Below are positions 27,106 through 35,029 of a stretch of DNA of 64,000 nucleotides, piece by piece. Position numbers and translations under genes: made by a program. Each line of letters opens with the position of its first letter. The stretch's first letter is position 1. Where the stretch lies: contig NC_007974.2 of assembly GCF_000196015.1 (NCBI RefSeq), forward strand, positions 1,054,001 through 1,118,000, written 5' to 3'. Source of the stretch: Cupriavidus metallidurans CH34. GTDB taxonomy: Bacteria > Pseudomonadota > Gammaproteobacteria > Burkholderiales > Burkholderiaceae. Below the pieces are notes generated by a model, which had not been told where the DNA came from, searched no databases, and was given only the letters and a program-made list of their open reading frames with translations.

Positions 27106-28599
27106 ATGAAGATTCTGATCGCCAGACTCAATCACGAAACAAACACGTACTCGCCGGTGGCAACACCACTTGAGTCCTTCAGCCCACGATACGGAGCCCA
27201 GGGGTATCGGGCCGCCAAGGGCACGCGCACCGCAGCCGGCGCGTTCATCGACCTCGCCGAAGCGGTGGGCGCGGAAATCGTGGTGCCGGTGATCGCCGGC
27301 GCGAACCCAAGTGGCCGTGTGGCCGCTGACGCCTATACGCACCTGACGGACACGATCGTCGCGGCGGCGGCGGGCTGTGATGCAGTGATGCTCGATCTGC
27401 ACGGCGCGATGGTCGCGGAGAACAGCGACGATGGCGAAGGAGAGCTGCTCCAGCGCCTGCGGCAAGTCCTGCCCGACGCGCCGATTGCGGTTGCGCTCGA
27501 TCTGCACGGCAATATCACGCAGCCCCTGATCGACCATGCCGACATTGCCGTCAGCTTCAAGACCTATCCACATATCGACATGTACGAAACGGGTGAACAT
27601 GCTGGCCGCCTGCTTCTGGAGATGATCGCGGGGCGCGTGCGTCCCGTCATGGCGTGGCGCAGACCGCCGCTTGTTACCCATACCCTGCGCAGCCGTACCG
27701 ACGAAGGGGCCATGCAACGGGCGGTGGCACTGGCCAAGGAGGCGGAAAAGGGCGGCATGTTGGCGGTATCCATCCTGGCCGGCTTTGGTCTGGCCGACAT
27801 TCCGGCGCCGTGCATCAGCGTGATCGTGGTGGGCGATGGCGATCGCCGGAAGGCGGACGAGGTGGCCGAGCGCATCGCGGCGCAGATCTGGGAAGAGCGC
27901 GAAGGCTTCACGTATCGACCCGATCCGTTGCCGACATCCATCGCCATGGCGGCGGCTGCGGCGAACGCCACCGCCGAGCACCGTCCCGTGCTGCTCCTCG
28001 ATCATGGTGACAACTGCATGTCGGGCGGCACCTGCGACGACATGGCCGTTCTGCACGAGGCGTTGGCCCAGGGCCTGGATGGCATCGCAGTCGGCCCGGT
28101 GTGCGACCCGGAAGCCGTGGCCCAACTGATCGCGGCAGGCGTGGGAGCAAGCGTCACGCTCAACGTCGGCGACAAGGTGGCCGCGCCGCAGCTCAGCGTG
28201 TATCCGGAATCAAAGCCGCTATCCGGCAAGGTCACCGCGATCAGCGACGGGGAATACGTCATCTCCGGCCCGACATATACGGGCCAGCGCATCCGGATGG
28301 GCCGCACGGTGCTGCTCGATACCGGTGCGGCAAAGGTCATCGTCACCGAAACGCCGCAAGAGCATTGGGACCTTGGCATCTTCACCCATATCGGCGTGGA
28401 CCCTCACGCCGCACGGTTCCTGATCCTGAAGTCGCGCATGTATTGCAGGCCGGTTTTCGTGCCGATCGCGAAGTCAGTGATCGAATGCGATAGCGAAGGC
28501 GTGACCAGTTCGCGCTATGAGATGTTCCCGTTCCGCAATGTCTCCAGGCCGGTGTACCCGCTGGACAAGGACACGGCCTGGTCGGCGTCGGCAGGTTGA
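27106..28599 (+). CDS. M81-family (MlrC-like) metallopeptidase / amidohydrolase
   Basis: 497 residues from MKILIARLNHETNTYSPVATPLESF, the N-terminal signature of the DUF1485/MlrC N-terminal domain, with a further motif MLDLHGAMVAENSDDGEGELL (Asp, His) and VALDLHGNIT. The C-terminal MlrC_C domain begins around residue 300 (LLLDHGDNCMSGGTCDDMAVL) and includes LGIFTHIGVDPHAARFLILKSRMY. The founding member opens linearised microcystin, but most relatives in proteobacteria sit in amino-acid or amide catabolic clusters and have unknown substrates. The gene follows the carbamoylase by 33 bases and is probably the last of the liv-linked operon. Confidence 0.88.
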   Translation: MKILIARLNHETNTYSPVATPLESFSPRYGAQGYRAAKGTRTAAGAFIDLAEAVGAEIVVPVIAGANPSGRVAADAYTHLTDTIVAAAAGCDAVMLDLHGAMVAENSDDGEGELLQRLRQVLPDAPIAVALDLHGNITQPLIDHADIAVSFKTYPHIDMYETGEHAGRLLLEMIAGRVRPVMAWRRPPLVTHTLRSRTDEGAMQRAVALAKEAEKGGMLAVSILAGFGLADIPAPCISVIVVGDGDRRKADEVAERIAAQIWEEREGFTYRPDPLPTSIAMAAAAANATAEHRPVLLLDHGDNCMSGGTCDDMAVLHEALAQGLDGIAVGPVCDPEAVAQLIAAGVGASVTLNVGDKVAAPQLSVYPESKPLSGKVTAISDGEYVISGPTYTGQRIRMGRTVLLDTGAAKVIVTETPQEHWDLGIFTHIGVDPHAARFLILKSRMYCRPVFVPIAKSVIECDSEGVTSSRYEMFPFRNVSRPVYPLDKDTAWSASAG

Positions 28600-28638
28600 T
28601 TTGACCGCGGAAGGGCGCAGGGCAGGGGGCTCATGCGC

Positions 28639-29232
28639 TCAACCTGGCCGTCGATCCGGCACGGCCGTCTCAAATAGCAGCCCGAGCTCGGCTGCGGCAT
28701 CCAGCAAAGGCGTGGCGCTCTTCTGCACGCGCATCTGGACCAGCGCTCCCGAGATCGTGGCCATTGCCATGCAGGAAAGGCGGTGCGCCCGCGACGCTTC
28801 CACGTCGCTTCGAAGCAGCGCCTGCTCGATGATGCAGGCCCACGCGCCAAATGCCGCCTCGCCGGCCTGCCGGATGTCTTCGTGCTCCGGCGCGAGTTCC
28901 AGAAGCGTGGTCGTGATCGGGCAGCCGTCCCGAAACTCGGATTGCTTCATCCAGCCGGCAAGCAGTCCGCAATACTGCGTGATCAGGCGGGAAGGCGAGT
29001 CAGATTGGCGCGCCAACTCCTCCAGCGTCGCCGCGACCTTATTGCCAGCAAACTCGATTGCCGCCACGCCGATCGAGATCTTCCCGTTCGGAAAGTAGTA
29101 GTAAAGCGACCCCTTTGGCGCGCCACTTGCGCCAAGGATGTCGCTCAGACCGGTGCCCGCATAACCCTGTTTCCGAAAAAGCGCGACGGCACTCTGCACG
29201 ATCGCATCACGATGCTTGGCGGCTGCTGACAT
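28639..29232 (-). CDS. TetR-family transcriptional repressor (LmrA/YxaF type)
   Basis: 197 residues. The N-terminal helix-turn-helix reads AIVQSAVALFRKQGYAGTGLSDILGASGAPKGSLYYYFPNGK, the strongly conserved TetR DNA-binding domain; the C-terminal domain resembles the LmrA/YxaF ligand-binding domain with GCPITTTLLELAPEHEDIR. It is divergent from a PaaI-like thioesterase with about 75 bases between starts, so it probably represses itself and the rightward gene through the palindrome at 29271-29288. The inducer is unknown. Confidence 0.92.
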   Translation of the reverse strand: MSAAAKHRDAIVQSAVALFRKQGYAGTGLSDILGASGAPKGSLYYYFPNGKISIGVAAIEFAGNKVAATLEELARQSDSPSRLITQYCGLLAGWMKQSEFRDGCPITTTLLELAPEHEDIRQAGEAAFGAWACIIEQALLRSDVEASRAHRLSCMAMATISGALVQMRVQKSATPLLDAAAELGLLFETAVPDRRPG

Positions 29233-29270
29233 GTCGTTCGGGTCCTTGCCTTGTTTTCCTTCATTGAATT

Positions 29271-29288
29271 ATATAGAGTGGTCTACAT
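29271..29288. promoter_or_regulatory. TetR-type operator candidate
   Basis: AT-x-TAGA-GTGG-TCTA-x-AT is a near-perfect palindrome centred between the divergent TetR and thioesterase genes, 20 bases before the thioesterase ATG. TAGA...TCTA half-sites resemble those of several TetR-family repressors (for example NemR-like boxes). Confidence 0.6.
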
Positions 29289-29307
29289 AATATCGAGGAG
29301 AACGTGC

Positions 29308-29733
29308 ATGGAACATCAGGACAAGCTTGCCTTGATTCAGCAAATCAGCGCCACTGCGCCTTTCAACCGATGGGCCGGCTTCGAGGTCCTGCGCGCGGGC
29401 GACGGTGAAGCGGAATTGGGGATGGACTGGCGCGCCGAAGACATGGCGCAATATTCCGGCTTCCTGCACGCCGGGCTGATCTCGGCCTTGCTCGACACCG
29501 TATGCGGCTTTGCCGCCGCAACGGTTTCCGGCCGTGTCCTGGCATCCCACATCGCCGTGAGTTGCCTCGCGCCGGCGGTTGGACATCGGTTTATCGCCCA
29601 GGGCAAGGTGGTAAAAGCGGGCAGAAAGCAGGTCTTCACCAAGGCCGAGTTGTATGCGCTGGGAGAGGACAATGCGCGCAAGCTGGTGGCGATTGGCGAC
29701 ACGATCCTTGTGCCGGTCGAGGAGTCGCGGTAG
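29308..29733 (+). CDS. PaaI-type hotdog-fold thioesterase
   Basis: 141 residues from MEHQDKLALIQQISATAPFNRWAGFEVL, with GAGGAG 8 bases upstream; a longer in-frame start at 29251 would overlap the operator. The hotdog signature is SGFLHAGLISALLDTVCGFAAATV (the HxG/A helix with the conserved Asp), and the C-terminal strand region AQGKVVKAGRKQVFTKAELYA fits the PaaI family. It should hydrolyse an acyl-CoA or aryl-acyl-CoA thioester in the cytoplasm. It is probably controlled by the adjacent TetR protein. Confidence 0.88.
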   Translation: MEHQDKLALIQQISATAPFNRWAGFEVLRAGDGEAELGMDWRAEDMAQYSGFLHAGLISALLDTVCGFAAATVSGRVLASHIAVSCLAPAVGHRFIAQGKVVKAGRKQVFTKAELYALGEDNARKLVAIGDTILVPVEESR

Positions 29734-29838
29734 CTTGGCGAGGCGGATGGCGCGGCGCGGTATCTGATGGTCGACATCCGTTGTCTGGGCCCCGGATTTC
29801 GTTTTAGGCGTCCAAACGGTGGCAAACGGAGGCAAACG

Positions 29839-30483
29839 ATGGCACGCGTTCGCGTTAACGGCTTTACCATCTCGCTCGACGGATACGGAGCGGGTCCGAA
29901 TCAGGACATTAACAATCCGCTAGGCATTGGCGGGACGGAGCTCCATCAGTGGCTCATCCCGACACGGACGTTCCAGCGATCGTTGTTCGGCAAGGACGAC
30001 GGCACGACCGGGATTGATGATGACTTCGCCGCGCGCGGCTTTCAGAATGTCGGGGCCTGGATTCTTGGGCGCAACATGTTCGGGCCCATTCGCGGGGACT
30101 GGCCGGACATGAACTGGAACGGCTGGTGGGGCGACAGTCCCCCGTATCACGTTCCAGTCTTCGTCTTGACCCATCATCCGCGGCCCTCCGTCGAGATGAA
30201 GGGCGGTACAACGTTCCACTTCATCACAGGCGGCATTCGCGAGGCCCTCGACCGCGCCCGCGAGGCCGCAGCCGGCATGGACGTGCGGATTGGCGGCGGT
30301 CCGGAGACGATCAGGCAGTATCTTCGCGACGGCCTCATCGACGAACTGCACATCGCCATCTCGCCGGTTCTGCTTGGCCAGGGAGAATCGCTGTTCGAAG
30401 GGATCGACTTGAGAGCGTTGGGATACACGTGCGTTGAGTCCGTGGCCTCCGAAAAGGCCACGCATGTCATCCTGCGGCGCTAG
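29839..30483 (+). CDS. RibD C-terminal / dihydrofolate-reductase-fold protein
   Basis: 214 residues from MARVRVNGFTISLDGYGAGPNQD; the frame is open upstream but the family begins here. Features of the RibD_C/YyaP-YwjB group are present: the N-terminal strand with SLDGY, FQNVGAWILGRNMFGP (the nucleotide-contacting turn), VFVLTHHPRP, and the DVRIGGGPETIRQYLRDGLIDELHIAISPVLLGQGESLF stretch that ends the NADPH-binding fold. These are probable NAD(P)H-dependent reductases of unknown substrate, distinct from folate enzymes. It lies 105 bases after the thioesterase and may or may not be co-transcribed. Confidence 0.87.
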   Translation: MARVRVNGFTISLDGYGAGPNQDINNPLGIGGTELHQWLIPTRTFQRSLFGKDDGTTGIDDDFAARGFQNVGAWILGRNMFGPIRGDWPDMNWNGWWGDSPPYHVPVFVLTHHPRPSVEMKGGTTFHFITGGIREALDRAREAAAGMDVRIGGGPETIRQYLRDGLIDELHIAISPVLLGQGESLFEGIDLRALGYTCVESVASEKATHVILRR

Positions 30484-30522
30484 GGACGCACGGATGACAT
30501 GCCTGCAGATCGGCGCCCGGCC

Positions 30523-31386
30523 TCAGCGGGGGCCCCAGCTTCCGCTAATCAACTCGGTCGGTTTTTGCCGCGCAATGATACGGGCGCAATCCTCCCAGGC
30601 GTCGACGCGCACATTCAGGCCCGCGTAAATGCCATAGCCTGCGCCGGTCAGGATATCTTCCTCGGTTTGGATTCCCTCGCCCGCCTTGATGGCCCCTTCG
30701 GCAACGATGGAGCCTTTGGCTTTGATACCCCATCCAGCTTCCAGGTGCTGACCGGCGTGAATGGCACCGCCAGCCTCGATGCCACAGCCGGCAATGATGT
30801 CGTGCTGTCCATCAATGCTTTCGCCAGCCCTGATGCCACGGCCACAATGGATAGCGCCTTGCGCGGTAATGCCGTCTCCAGCGAACAGGTTGCCATGCGT
30901 CGATATGCGCTCGCCGGCAGTGACATACCAACCGGCGCGGAGATTGCCGCCACAATCGATCCTTGTTTCGGCCTCGACTCCCCAACTGGCCTTGATATCG
31001 TCGCCAGCTTCGATGGAGCCACCGCTGTAGACATTCCCCCCGCAGTCGATATCCGTACCGGCCACTATCGCAGTACCCGCCCGGATGCCCGCGCCGACAC
31101 GGATGCTGTGTCCGACCCGGATCACAGATTCGATGTCGACGCTTCCCTTCACAATCACTGTGCCGGCGAAGACCAACGCCTTTGCGTCAAGCGCATTCAG
31201 CATGAGCACCGCATCGGTCGGGCCAAACTGCTGGAGCAGCCAGCAGGCATCGGCAACGCGATCCGCGCGAACCAGCGCATCGAGCAGGCGTTGATAGTCG
31301 CTACCACCGTCGCGATTGCGCAGAAACCATTTGTATCCATCCGCGCAGGGGCGTTTGGCCTTGATAAGGTTTTGAGAGAGTTCCAT
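30523..31386 (-). CDS. uncharacterised protein with AG-x-x-I repeats, predicted parallel beta-helix
   Basis: 287 residues, no signal peptide, no membrane segment. Residues 1-75 form a mixed alpha domain (GYKWFLRNRDGGSDYQRLL, ADACWLLQQFGPTDAVL). From about residue 75 to 255 nearly every sixth position is a small or beta-branched residue in units such as AGTDIDCGGNVYSGGSIEAG, RAGESIDGQHDII and IKAKGSIVAEGAIKAGEGI; about 25-30 hexad-like turns can be counted. This is the pattern of left-handed (LbetaH) or bactofilin-like right-handed beta-helices, built from G-x-I-x-A/C-G rungs. The last 30 residues (YGIYAGLNVRVDAWEDCARI) would cap the helix. I know no function; acyltransferase active residues are not seen. 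Five cysteines in the rungs might face the core. Confidence 0.7.
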   Translation of the reverse strand: MELSQNLIKAKRPCADGYKWFLRNRDGGSDYQRLLDALVRADRVADACWLLQQFGPTDAVLMLNALDAKALVFAGTVIVKGSVDIESVIRVGHSIRVGAGIRAGTAIVAGTDIDCGGNVYSGGSIEAGDDIKASWGVEAETRIDCGGNLRAGWYVTAGERISTHGNLFAGDGITAQGAIHCGRGIRAGESIDGQHDIIAGCGIEAGGAIHAGQHLEAGWGIKAKGSIVAEGAIKAGEGIQTEEDILTGAGYGIYAGLNVRVDAWEDCARIIARQKPTELISGSWGPR

Positions 31387-32052
31387 AGCGATGAAGTCGC
31401 CGCTCGCAATCCTGCTCGGGCCGTCGCACGGCGAGCAGATTCCGCCCTCGTCATATGACAGGCGACAAGTACCCGATTTGGATCGAAGCCGGCTTGGGTT
31501 CGGTAATTGATCGAGGTGAGGGCGAGCGGCCAGTTGTCGGCCTGCACATCAAGCAGCAGGCCACCTTCGAACGCTCGCATCCCCCAGAGCAAGATGCCGT
31601 GCCAGGAAGATCAGATGGACTGCGATTTAGTCCCTGGCTTCCCGCACGGCTAAATGAAGCACGGCGAGAAGGGAAGCCTGTTGGGCAATCACTTGCGGAA
31701 TAGCAGAGTCGCGCAGATGCGCACAGGTACACGCGCTCGCAACATGCTTGGCATGTTGGCGGTTGGCGCTGTGGATCTGTACGGAATGCATTCGATCGCC
31801 AGGTTTGAAAGGGGGCTCACACGACGGACGCGCAGTTGGCGTCTTACAGGACGATACACCACGAGATAGTGTCGCCGAGCGGTCTGGACTTCTTGGTCCA
31901 ACCGAGAGTCGTGTGGCGCTATTAGACCATACTCCGCGCAATGACTTTGTCACGTTAATGGTTGTGGTCCGCAATGCGGATGAGATTGACGGCCCTTCAA
32001 TGGACCGCGGACGGATTCTGGGTGATACCGGCGAAGACACACCAGGTCTTGA
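31387..32052. other. degenerate region without a supported gene
   Basis: Several short open frames exist on both strands but none has a ribosome site, a recognisable family or sensible length. The region joins the beta-helix gene to fragments of mobile elements and is probably debris of past insertions. Confidence 0.55.
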
Positions 32053-32112
32053 AGCGCGCAGCGCCACGAACATTTCGTCCAGATGCCCGGTGCTTCCTGG
32101 CTGGCGCCCCAC
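32053..32112 (-). pseudogene. IS6-family transposase fragment
   Basis: About 20 codons (RQPGSTGHLDEMFVALRA) match the start of the DDE domain of IS6-family transposases, which normally read R-R-P-G-S-T-W-H-L-D-E-M-F-V. The sequence breaks off on both sides: into unrelated sequence on the left and into a hemagglutinin fragment on the right. The Trp before His is Gly here. Confidence 0.55.
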
Positions 32113-32118
32113 GGACTT

Positions 32119-32681
32119 GACCCGATCAGTGCATTCGTTGCCGCCTGGTTGACCGTCCCATCCGCGTTGGTGACGCGCAGCGCGTCGTTCACCGCATGGA
32201 TCGCACCTACCTGGATATCCAGGTTCGCCGCGCTCAGGAAGCCACCCGGCTGCACCTGCGTGCCGAAGTACTCCATGTACCCGCCCTGGACGCGGTAGGC
32301 CGAGGTGCCGACATCGACCACGTTCGGGGCCAGATCCAGACTTGCCGCCTTCACCGTCAGCGTGTCGCTGGCGGTCACCATGCCGCTGTTGCGGAGGTTG
32401 CCGGCGATATCCAGGCTCACGTCCTTGCCGGCGATCACGCCCCCGTTCGGGGTCGCCAGTGCCTGCGCGTAGTCATCGGGCAGGTACACCTGCGGCACCA
32501 GCGTGCTCACCATCGGACAGACGGTGCTCATCACCGTGTTGCAGCTCGGGTCTGGCACCGACTGCTCGACGTACCACAGCATCGGCTTGTCCAGCGCCCC
32601 GATCTGCGTCTGGGTCAGCGCCGTGCCCAGCGCGATATTGTTCGCCTTCGCGTAGTCCGCCGCGTTCTGGTACAGCGTCAG
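32119..32681 (-). pseudogene. fragment of a CdiA/FhaB-type two-partner-secretion exoprotein
   Basis: Reading leftward from about 32681, the fragment begins LTLYQNAADYAKANNIALGT and runs through LWYVEQSVPDPSC, QVYLPDDYAQAL, VIAGKDVSLDIAGNLRNSG and GGYMEYFGTQVQPGGFLSAANLDIQV to NQAATNALIGS. This is the conserved pre-toxin region (DUF637/hemagglutinin-adjacent, with VIAGKDV and MSAAN-type motifs) of large contact-dependent-inhibition or filamentous-hemagglutinin proteins, normally within a protein of several thousand residues. Both ends are lost in unrelated sequence, so only about 188 residues remain. No TpsB, toxin tip or immunity gene is present. Confidence 0.75.
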
Positions 32682-32954
32682 CTTTAAATGTAATACTTCT
32701 TCGCCATTCTCGGCGGACCGTTTCCCAGTCACCTGCGTGATGAGCCTGAAGCAATGTCTTGCAACTGACCATCGCTCGACACTGTCATGCTCGGGCCATT
32801 CGACGCAGCACCCAATTCCAAGGGTGGCCGGATCCGCAGAGAAGGGCAGGGTGATGCGGTTGTTCAGCAAGCACGCATACGCCTCCCGTCGCGGCTTCTA
32901 CCAGCACGCTCGTTCCCGATAGAAGGGAGACATGGCGTTGCAGCGATGGATGAG

Positions 32955-33422
32955 TCGGCGATGTTCGGACAAATCCTCAAGCAGGTACATCACCTTGGCG
33001 TACCGCGGCGTGAGTCTCTGGGAGACCTTGCGCCACGCGCGAGCTGAGGATTCGCGTCAGATCCTCGTCGCCGCGCAACGACCGGTGGGCGTCGAGATCG
33101 CTGCGCGAGACCTTGCCAAAGTGCGCGTTGATGTCGGCCATGGAGGCGGGTGCAAACGCGTTGGCCACCGCCATCGAACTGATGCCGCGCAGGCGCCGGC
33201 ACGCCAGACCATCAGGCCGTCCCGCACGACGGCCTCGATGACTTTGAATCGGTCGAGTTCGCGCATCGTCATCGTGATGGTCTCGGGCATCGGCATGGCA
33301 GCCTCCGGTCTTGCTCAGACGGGAAGCCGCAAGCATGCCAGCCTCGGCTAGGACTAGGACTAGGACTAGGACTAGGACATTTCTATTTGTCTCAAATGGG
33401 ACATTACTATTTGTGGCTGACA
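32955..33422 (-). mobile_element. decayed ISNCY-family insertion sequence
   Basis: The right boundary is a terminal sequence that, read leftward, begins TGTCAGCCACAAATAG and includes two copies of ACAAATAG-A/T-AATGTCC, typical of these elements. Inward is the transposase start (from 33272) TMRELDRFKVIEAVVRDGLMVWRA. An internal deletion then joins the middle region FAPASMADINAHFGKVSRSDLDAHRSLRGDEDL, after which a frameshift continues as KVSQRLTPRYAKVMYLLED and stops. The catalytic residues are gone and the left end is not found. Confidence 0.75.
33349..33378. repeat. five tandem copies of TAGGAC
   Basis: A perfect hexanucleotide array, 30 bp, lies between the transposase start and the end of the decayed ISNCY element. 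Confidence 0.9.
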
Positions 33423-33427
33423 CACAC

Positions 33428-33452
33428 AATACTTAGAATCATTATACAGACG
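33428..33452 (+). repeat. attL candidate (dif-like)
   Basis: AATACTTAGAATCATTAT and then ACAGACG. It shares AATAC at its start and ATTAT at its end with the right-hand site, but is three bases shorter and the central TGTATA is not preserved. Its place directly beyond the decayed IS and just before the phage terminator supports it as the left junction. Confidence 0.5.
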
Positions 33453-33464
33453 GCGCAATAAAAA

Positions 33465-33501
33465 GACCCGGAGAGCCGCACCTAGCAAGGCTTTCCGGGT
33501 C
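33465..33501 (-). terminator. rho-independent terminator, leftward
   Basis: GACCCGGA and TCCGGGTC form the base of the stem with an inner GAGCC/GGCT pairing; on the minus strand it is followed by TTTTTATT. It would stop leftward transcription of the phage genes before it leaves the prophage. Confidence 0.75.
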
Positions 33502-33547
33502 AGATACCATAGTGGACAAAAAGTACAACACGCAGTCCACAGGGTCG

Positions 33548-33748
33548 ATGAAATTCCGTACAGCAAGCCGCCACGTATTCGCTTCCGAATTCAAGGCCAT
33601 TACCGCAGGTTTCCCAGAAGATGTTATAGCACGTTGGACGGGTAGACACGTCAGAACTATCCGCCGATGGAAAGCCGGACACCGCCCAGTCCCCCGATGG
33701 GCTTATGACCTCGTTTTGTATAGAACAAAACAGCTTGAGTTATTCTAG
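33548..33748 (+). CDS. small phage-type regulator or DNA-binding protein
   Basis: 66 residues from MKFRTASRHVFASEFKAITAGFP; an alternative GTG start at 33512 would add 12 residues. The segment VIARWTGRHVRTIRRWKAGHRPVPRWAYDLVLYR looks like a compact helix-turn-helix seen in small proteins of filamentous phages (W-T-G-x-x-x-R-T-x-R-R-W-K-x-G-x-x-x-x-P). It probably binds DNA. It is transcribed toward the rep gene. Confidence 0.6.
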   Translation: MKFRTASRHVFASEFKAITAGFPEDVIARWTGRHVRTIRRWKAGHRPVPRWAYDLVLYRTKQLELF

Positions 33749-33769
33749 GCGCCAAAACGAGGGGGAACG

Positions 33770-34012
33770 ATGGGTATCTACGACCGCGACTGGTGGCGAG
33801 ATCGCTATAACCAGCGAACCGCGCACAACGAGAAACGCGACGCGAAATGGCGCAAACCAGAGCAGCAGCCACAACAGCCAACGCCTGCGCCACACATCCA
33901 AGCCAGACCGCGACGCTGGTCTACCACGAGACCGTCCCCAGCCGGGGCGATCATCCTATGGGGTGCCATCTTTTCTGTGATACTCATCATCGTCAAGCAA
34001 CTGGCTCGATAG
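33770..34012 (+). CDS. small membrane-anchored protein of unknown function
   Basis: 80 residues from MGIYDRDWWRDRYNQR, with GGGGGAACG upstream. The first 55 residues are charged and proline/glutamine rich; the C-terminal AGAIILWGAIFSVILIIVKQL is one membrane segment. The Y-D-R-D-W-Y/W start is shared with various small bacterial membrane proteins. Its 3' end overlaps the convergent rep gene by 20 bases. Function unknown. Confidence 0.6.
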   Translation: MGIYDRDWWRDRYNQRTAHNEKRDAKWRKPEQQPQQPTPAPHIQARPRRWSTTRPSPAGAIILWGAIFSVILIIVKQLAR

Positions 34013-34859
34013 CCGGTGGCATTGGACCGAAAAACCTTGGCCCCGTGGCGAACCAGAATGAGTTGCCCTTGACACTGATGTGAGCAACTAGATCATCGAG
34101 CCCGGCAACGCCTTGCAGATACTCGAGAACTGGCCGCGCAGCGTCATACATCGACGGATGATCGATCCACGTGCCCCAATCCTGCTTTTCCGGCACCACA
34201 ATGCCCCGTGACGTCCAATACCGCTTGTCGTTCAGTTCGCGCCCCGACACATCTTTTGCGATGTACTTCGAGATATAGGCCGCCAGCCGGTGCGATTCCC
34301 ACCGCTTACCATTACCTCGCTGCGAATCCGACCGGCCCGGGTTCGACACGTGGCAATAACCGTTGCCCTTGCCGCCGACGACGCGCAGCCATACAGCGAT
34401 AATCAGACGCTTGGCTACCTTGCCCTGGCAGGCTACGTGCAAATGCCATGCGCCACGCTTCTGACGCTCAGGCACCGCAACGTAGTGGAACTCACCATGC
34501 AGACGCATCCGACGAAAGAACTCTTTGCACAGAGGATAGAACCGCTCGATTTCTTGGATGTTCTCGCGTGTGGTGAGCGTGATCATGCTATTCGCGCAGA
34601 TCTGCTTGCACCGCAATCGAATCTGCTGAGTGGCCCGACGCACGGAGATATCCTCATTCCGTTCGCGATGCTCAGACTCACCTCGTTTTGTGCCTAGCTG
34701 CTGACCGCGCAACCGTGCATCGTTGATACGACGCCATGCAGTGGTCGGGAAGCCATTGATCTCGACCTGACCGTTGGTCATATGCCGCACCCGAACCGTG
34801 ATCCCTTCACGGAATACCTCGCCGGTTTCCCAATCCTGACCTACAATTGCCTCGTCCAT
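33993..34859 (-). CDS. rolling-circle replication initiation protein of a filamentous phage
   Basis: 288 residues. The HUH motif is in GAWHLHVACQGK, and the catalytic tyrosine motif is AAYISKYIAKDVSG, whose two tyrosines four residues apart fit gpII/RstA-like relaxases. N-terminally there is MITLTTRENI, the conserved L-T strand that precedes the HUH fold. It would nick the double-stranded replicative form at the plus origin to start rolling-circle synthesis. It is separated from the Zot gene by about 170 bases with GC hairpins, and so probably has its own promoter. Confidence 0.85.
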   Translation of the reverse strand: MDEAIVGQDWETGEVFREGITVRVRHMTNGQVEINGFPTTAWRRINDARLRGQQLGTKRGESEHRERNEDISVRRATQQIRLRCKQICANSMITLTTRENIQEIERFYPLCKEFFRRMRLHGEFHYVAVPERQKRGAWHLHVACQGKVAKRLIIAVWLRVVGGKGNGYCHVSNPGRSDSQRGNGKRWESHRLAAYISKYIAKDVSGRELNDKRYWTSRGIVVPEKQDWGTWIDHPSMYDAARPVLEYLQGVAGLDDLVAHISVKGNSFWFATGPRFFGPMPPAIEPVA

Positions 34860-34893
34860 AGCTTCGCTCTATCAAGTTACGTTTGTGGACCGC

Positions 34894-34930
34894 GCCCGGA
34901 ACAGTTGCCGCTGTTGCCGGGCTTTTCTTT
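34894..34930 (+). terminator. rho-independent terminator, rightward
   Basis: GCCCGG pairs with CCGGGC, with an inner ACAG/CTGT pairing, followed by TTTTCTTT on the plus strand. It lies just upstream of the leftward rep gene, so it would stop rightward transcription coming from the left end of the prophage. Confidence 0.6.
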
Positions 34931-35007
34931 GGGGCTACGCTATACCCCGGTGGTGTGTGTTTTCTTATGTGTTATTGATATGAATAGCGCGCGCCGCCGC
35001 GCCGCGC

Positions 35008-35024
35008 GCCGGCCTGCGGCCGGC
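35008..35024. terminator. GC-rich hairpin after the Zot gene
   Basis: GCCGGCC and GGCCGGC form a perfect 7-bp stem over TGC, six bases from the zot stop. A second GC alternating tract is next to it. No U-tract; it may be a factor-dependent terminator or a barrier between the Zot operon and rep. Confidence 0.5.
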
Positions 35025-35029
35025 ACCCG

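Noticed and set aside
33349..33378. CRISPR-like array
   Set aside because: The repeats are contiguous 6-mers without spacers, and no cas gene is near.
32977..33429. 150-codon leftward frame with a VLVLVLV run
   Set aside because: The run is only the translated TAGGAC repeat; the frame joins out-of-frame pieces of a dead transposase.
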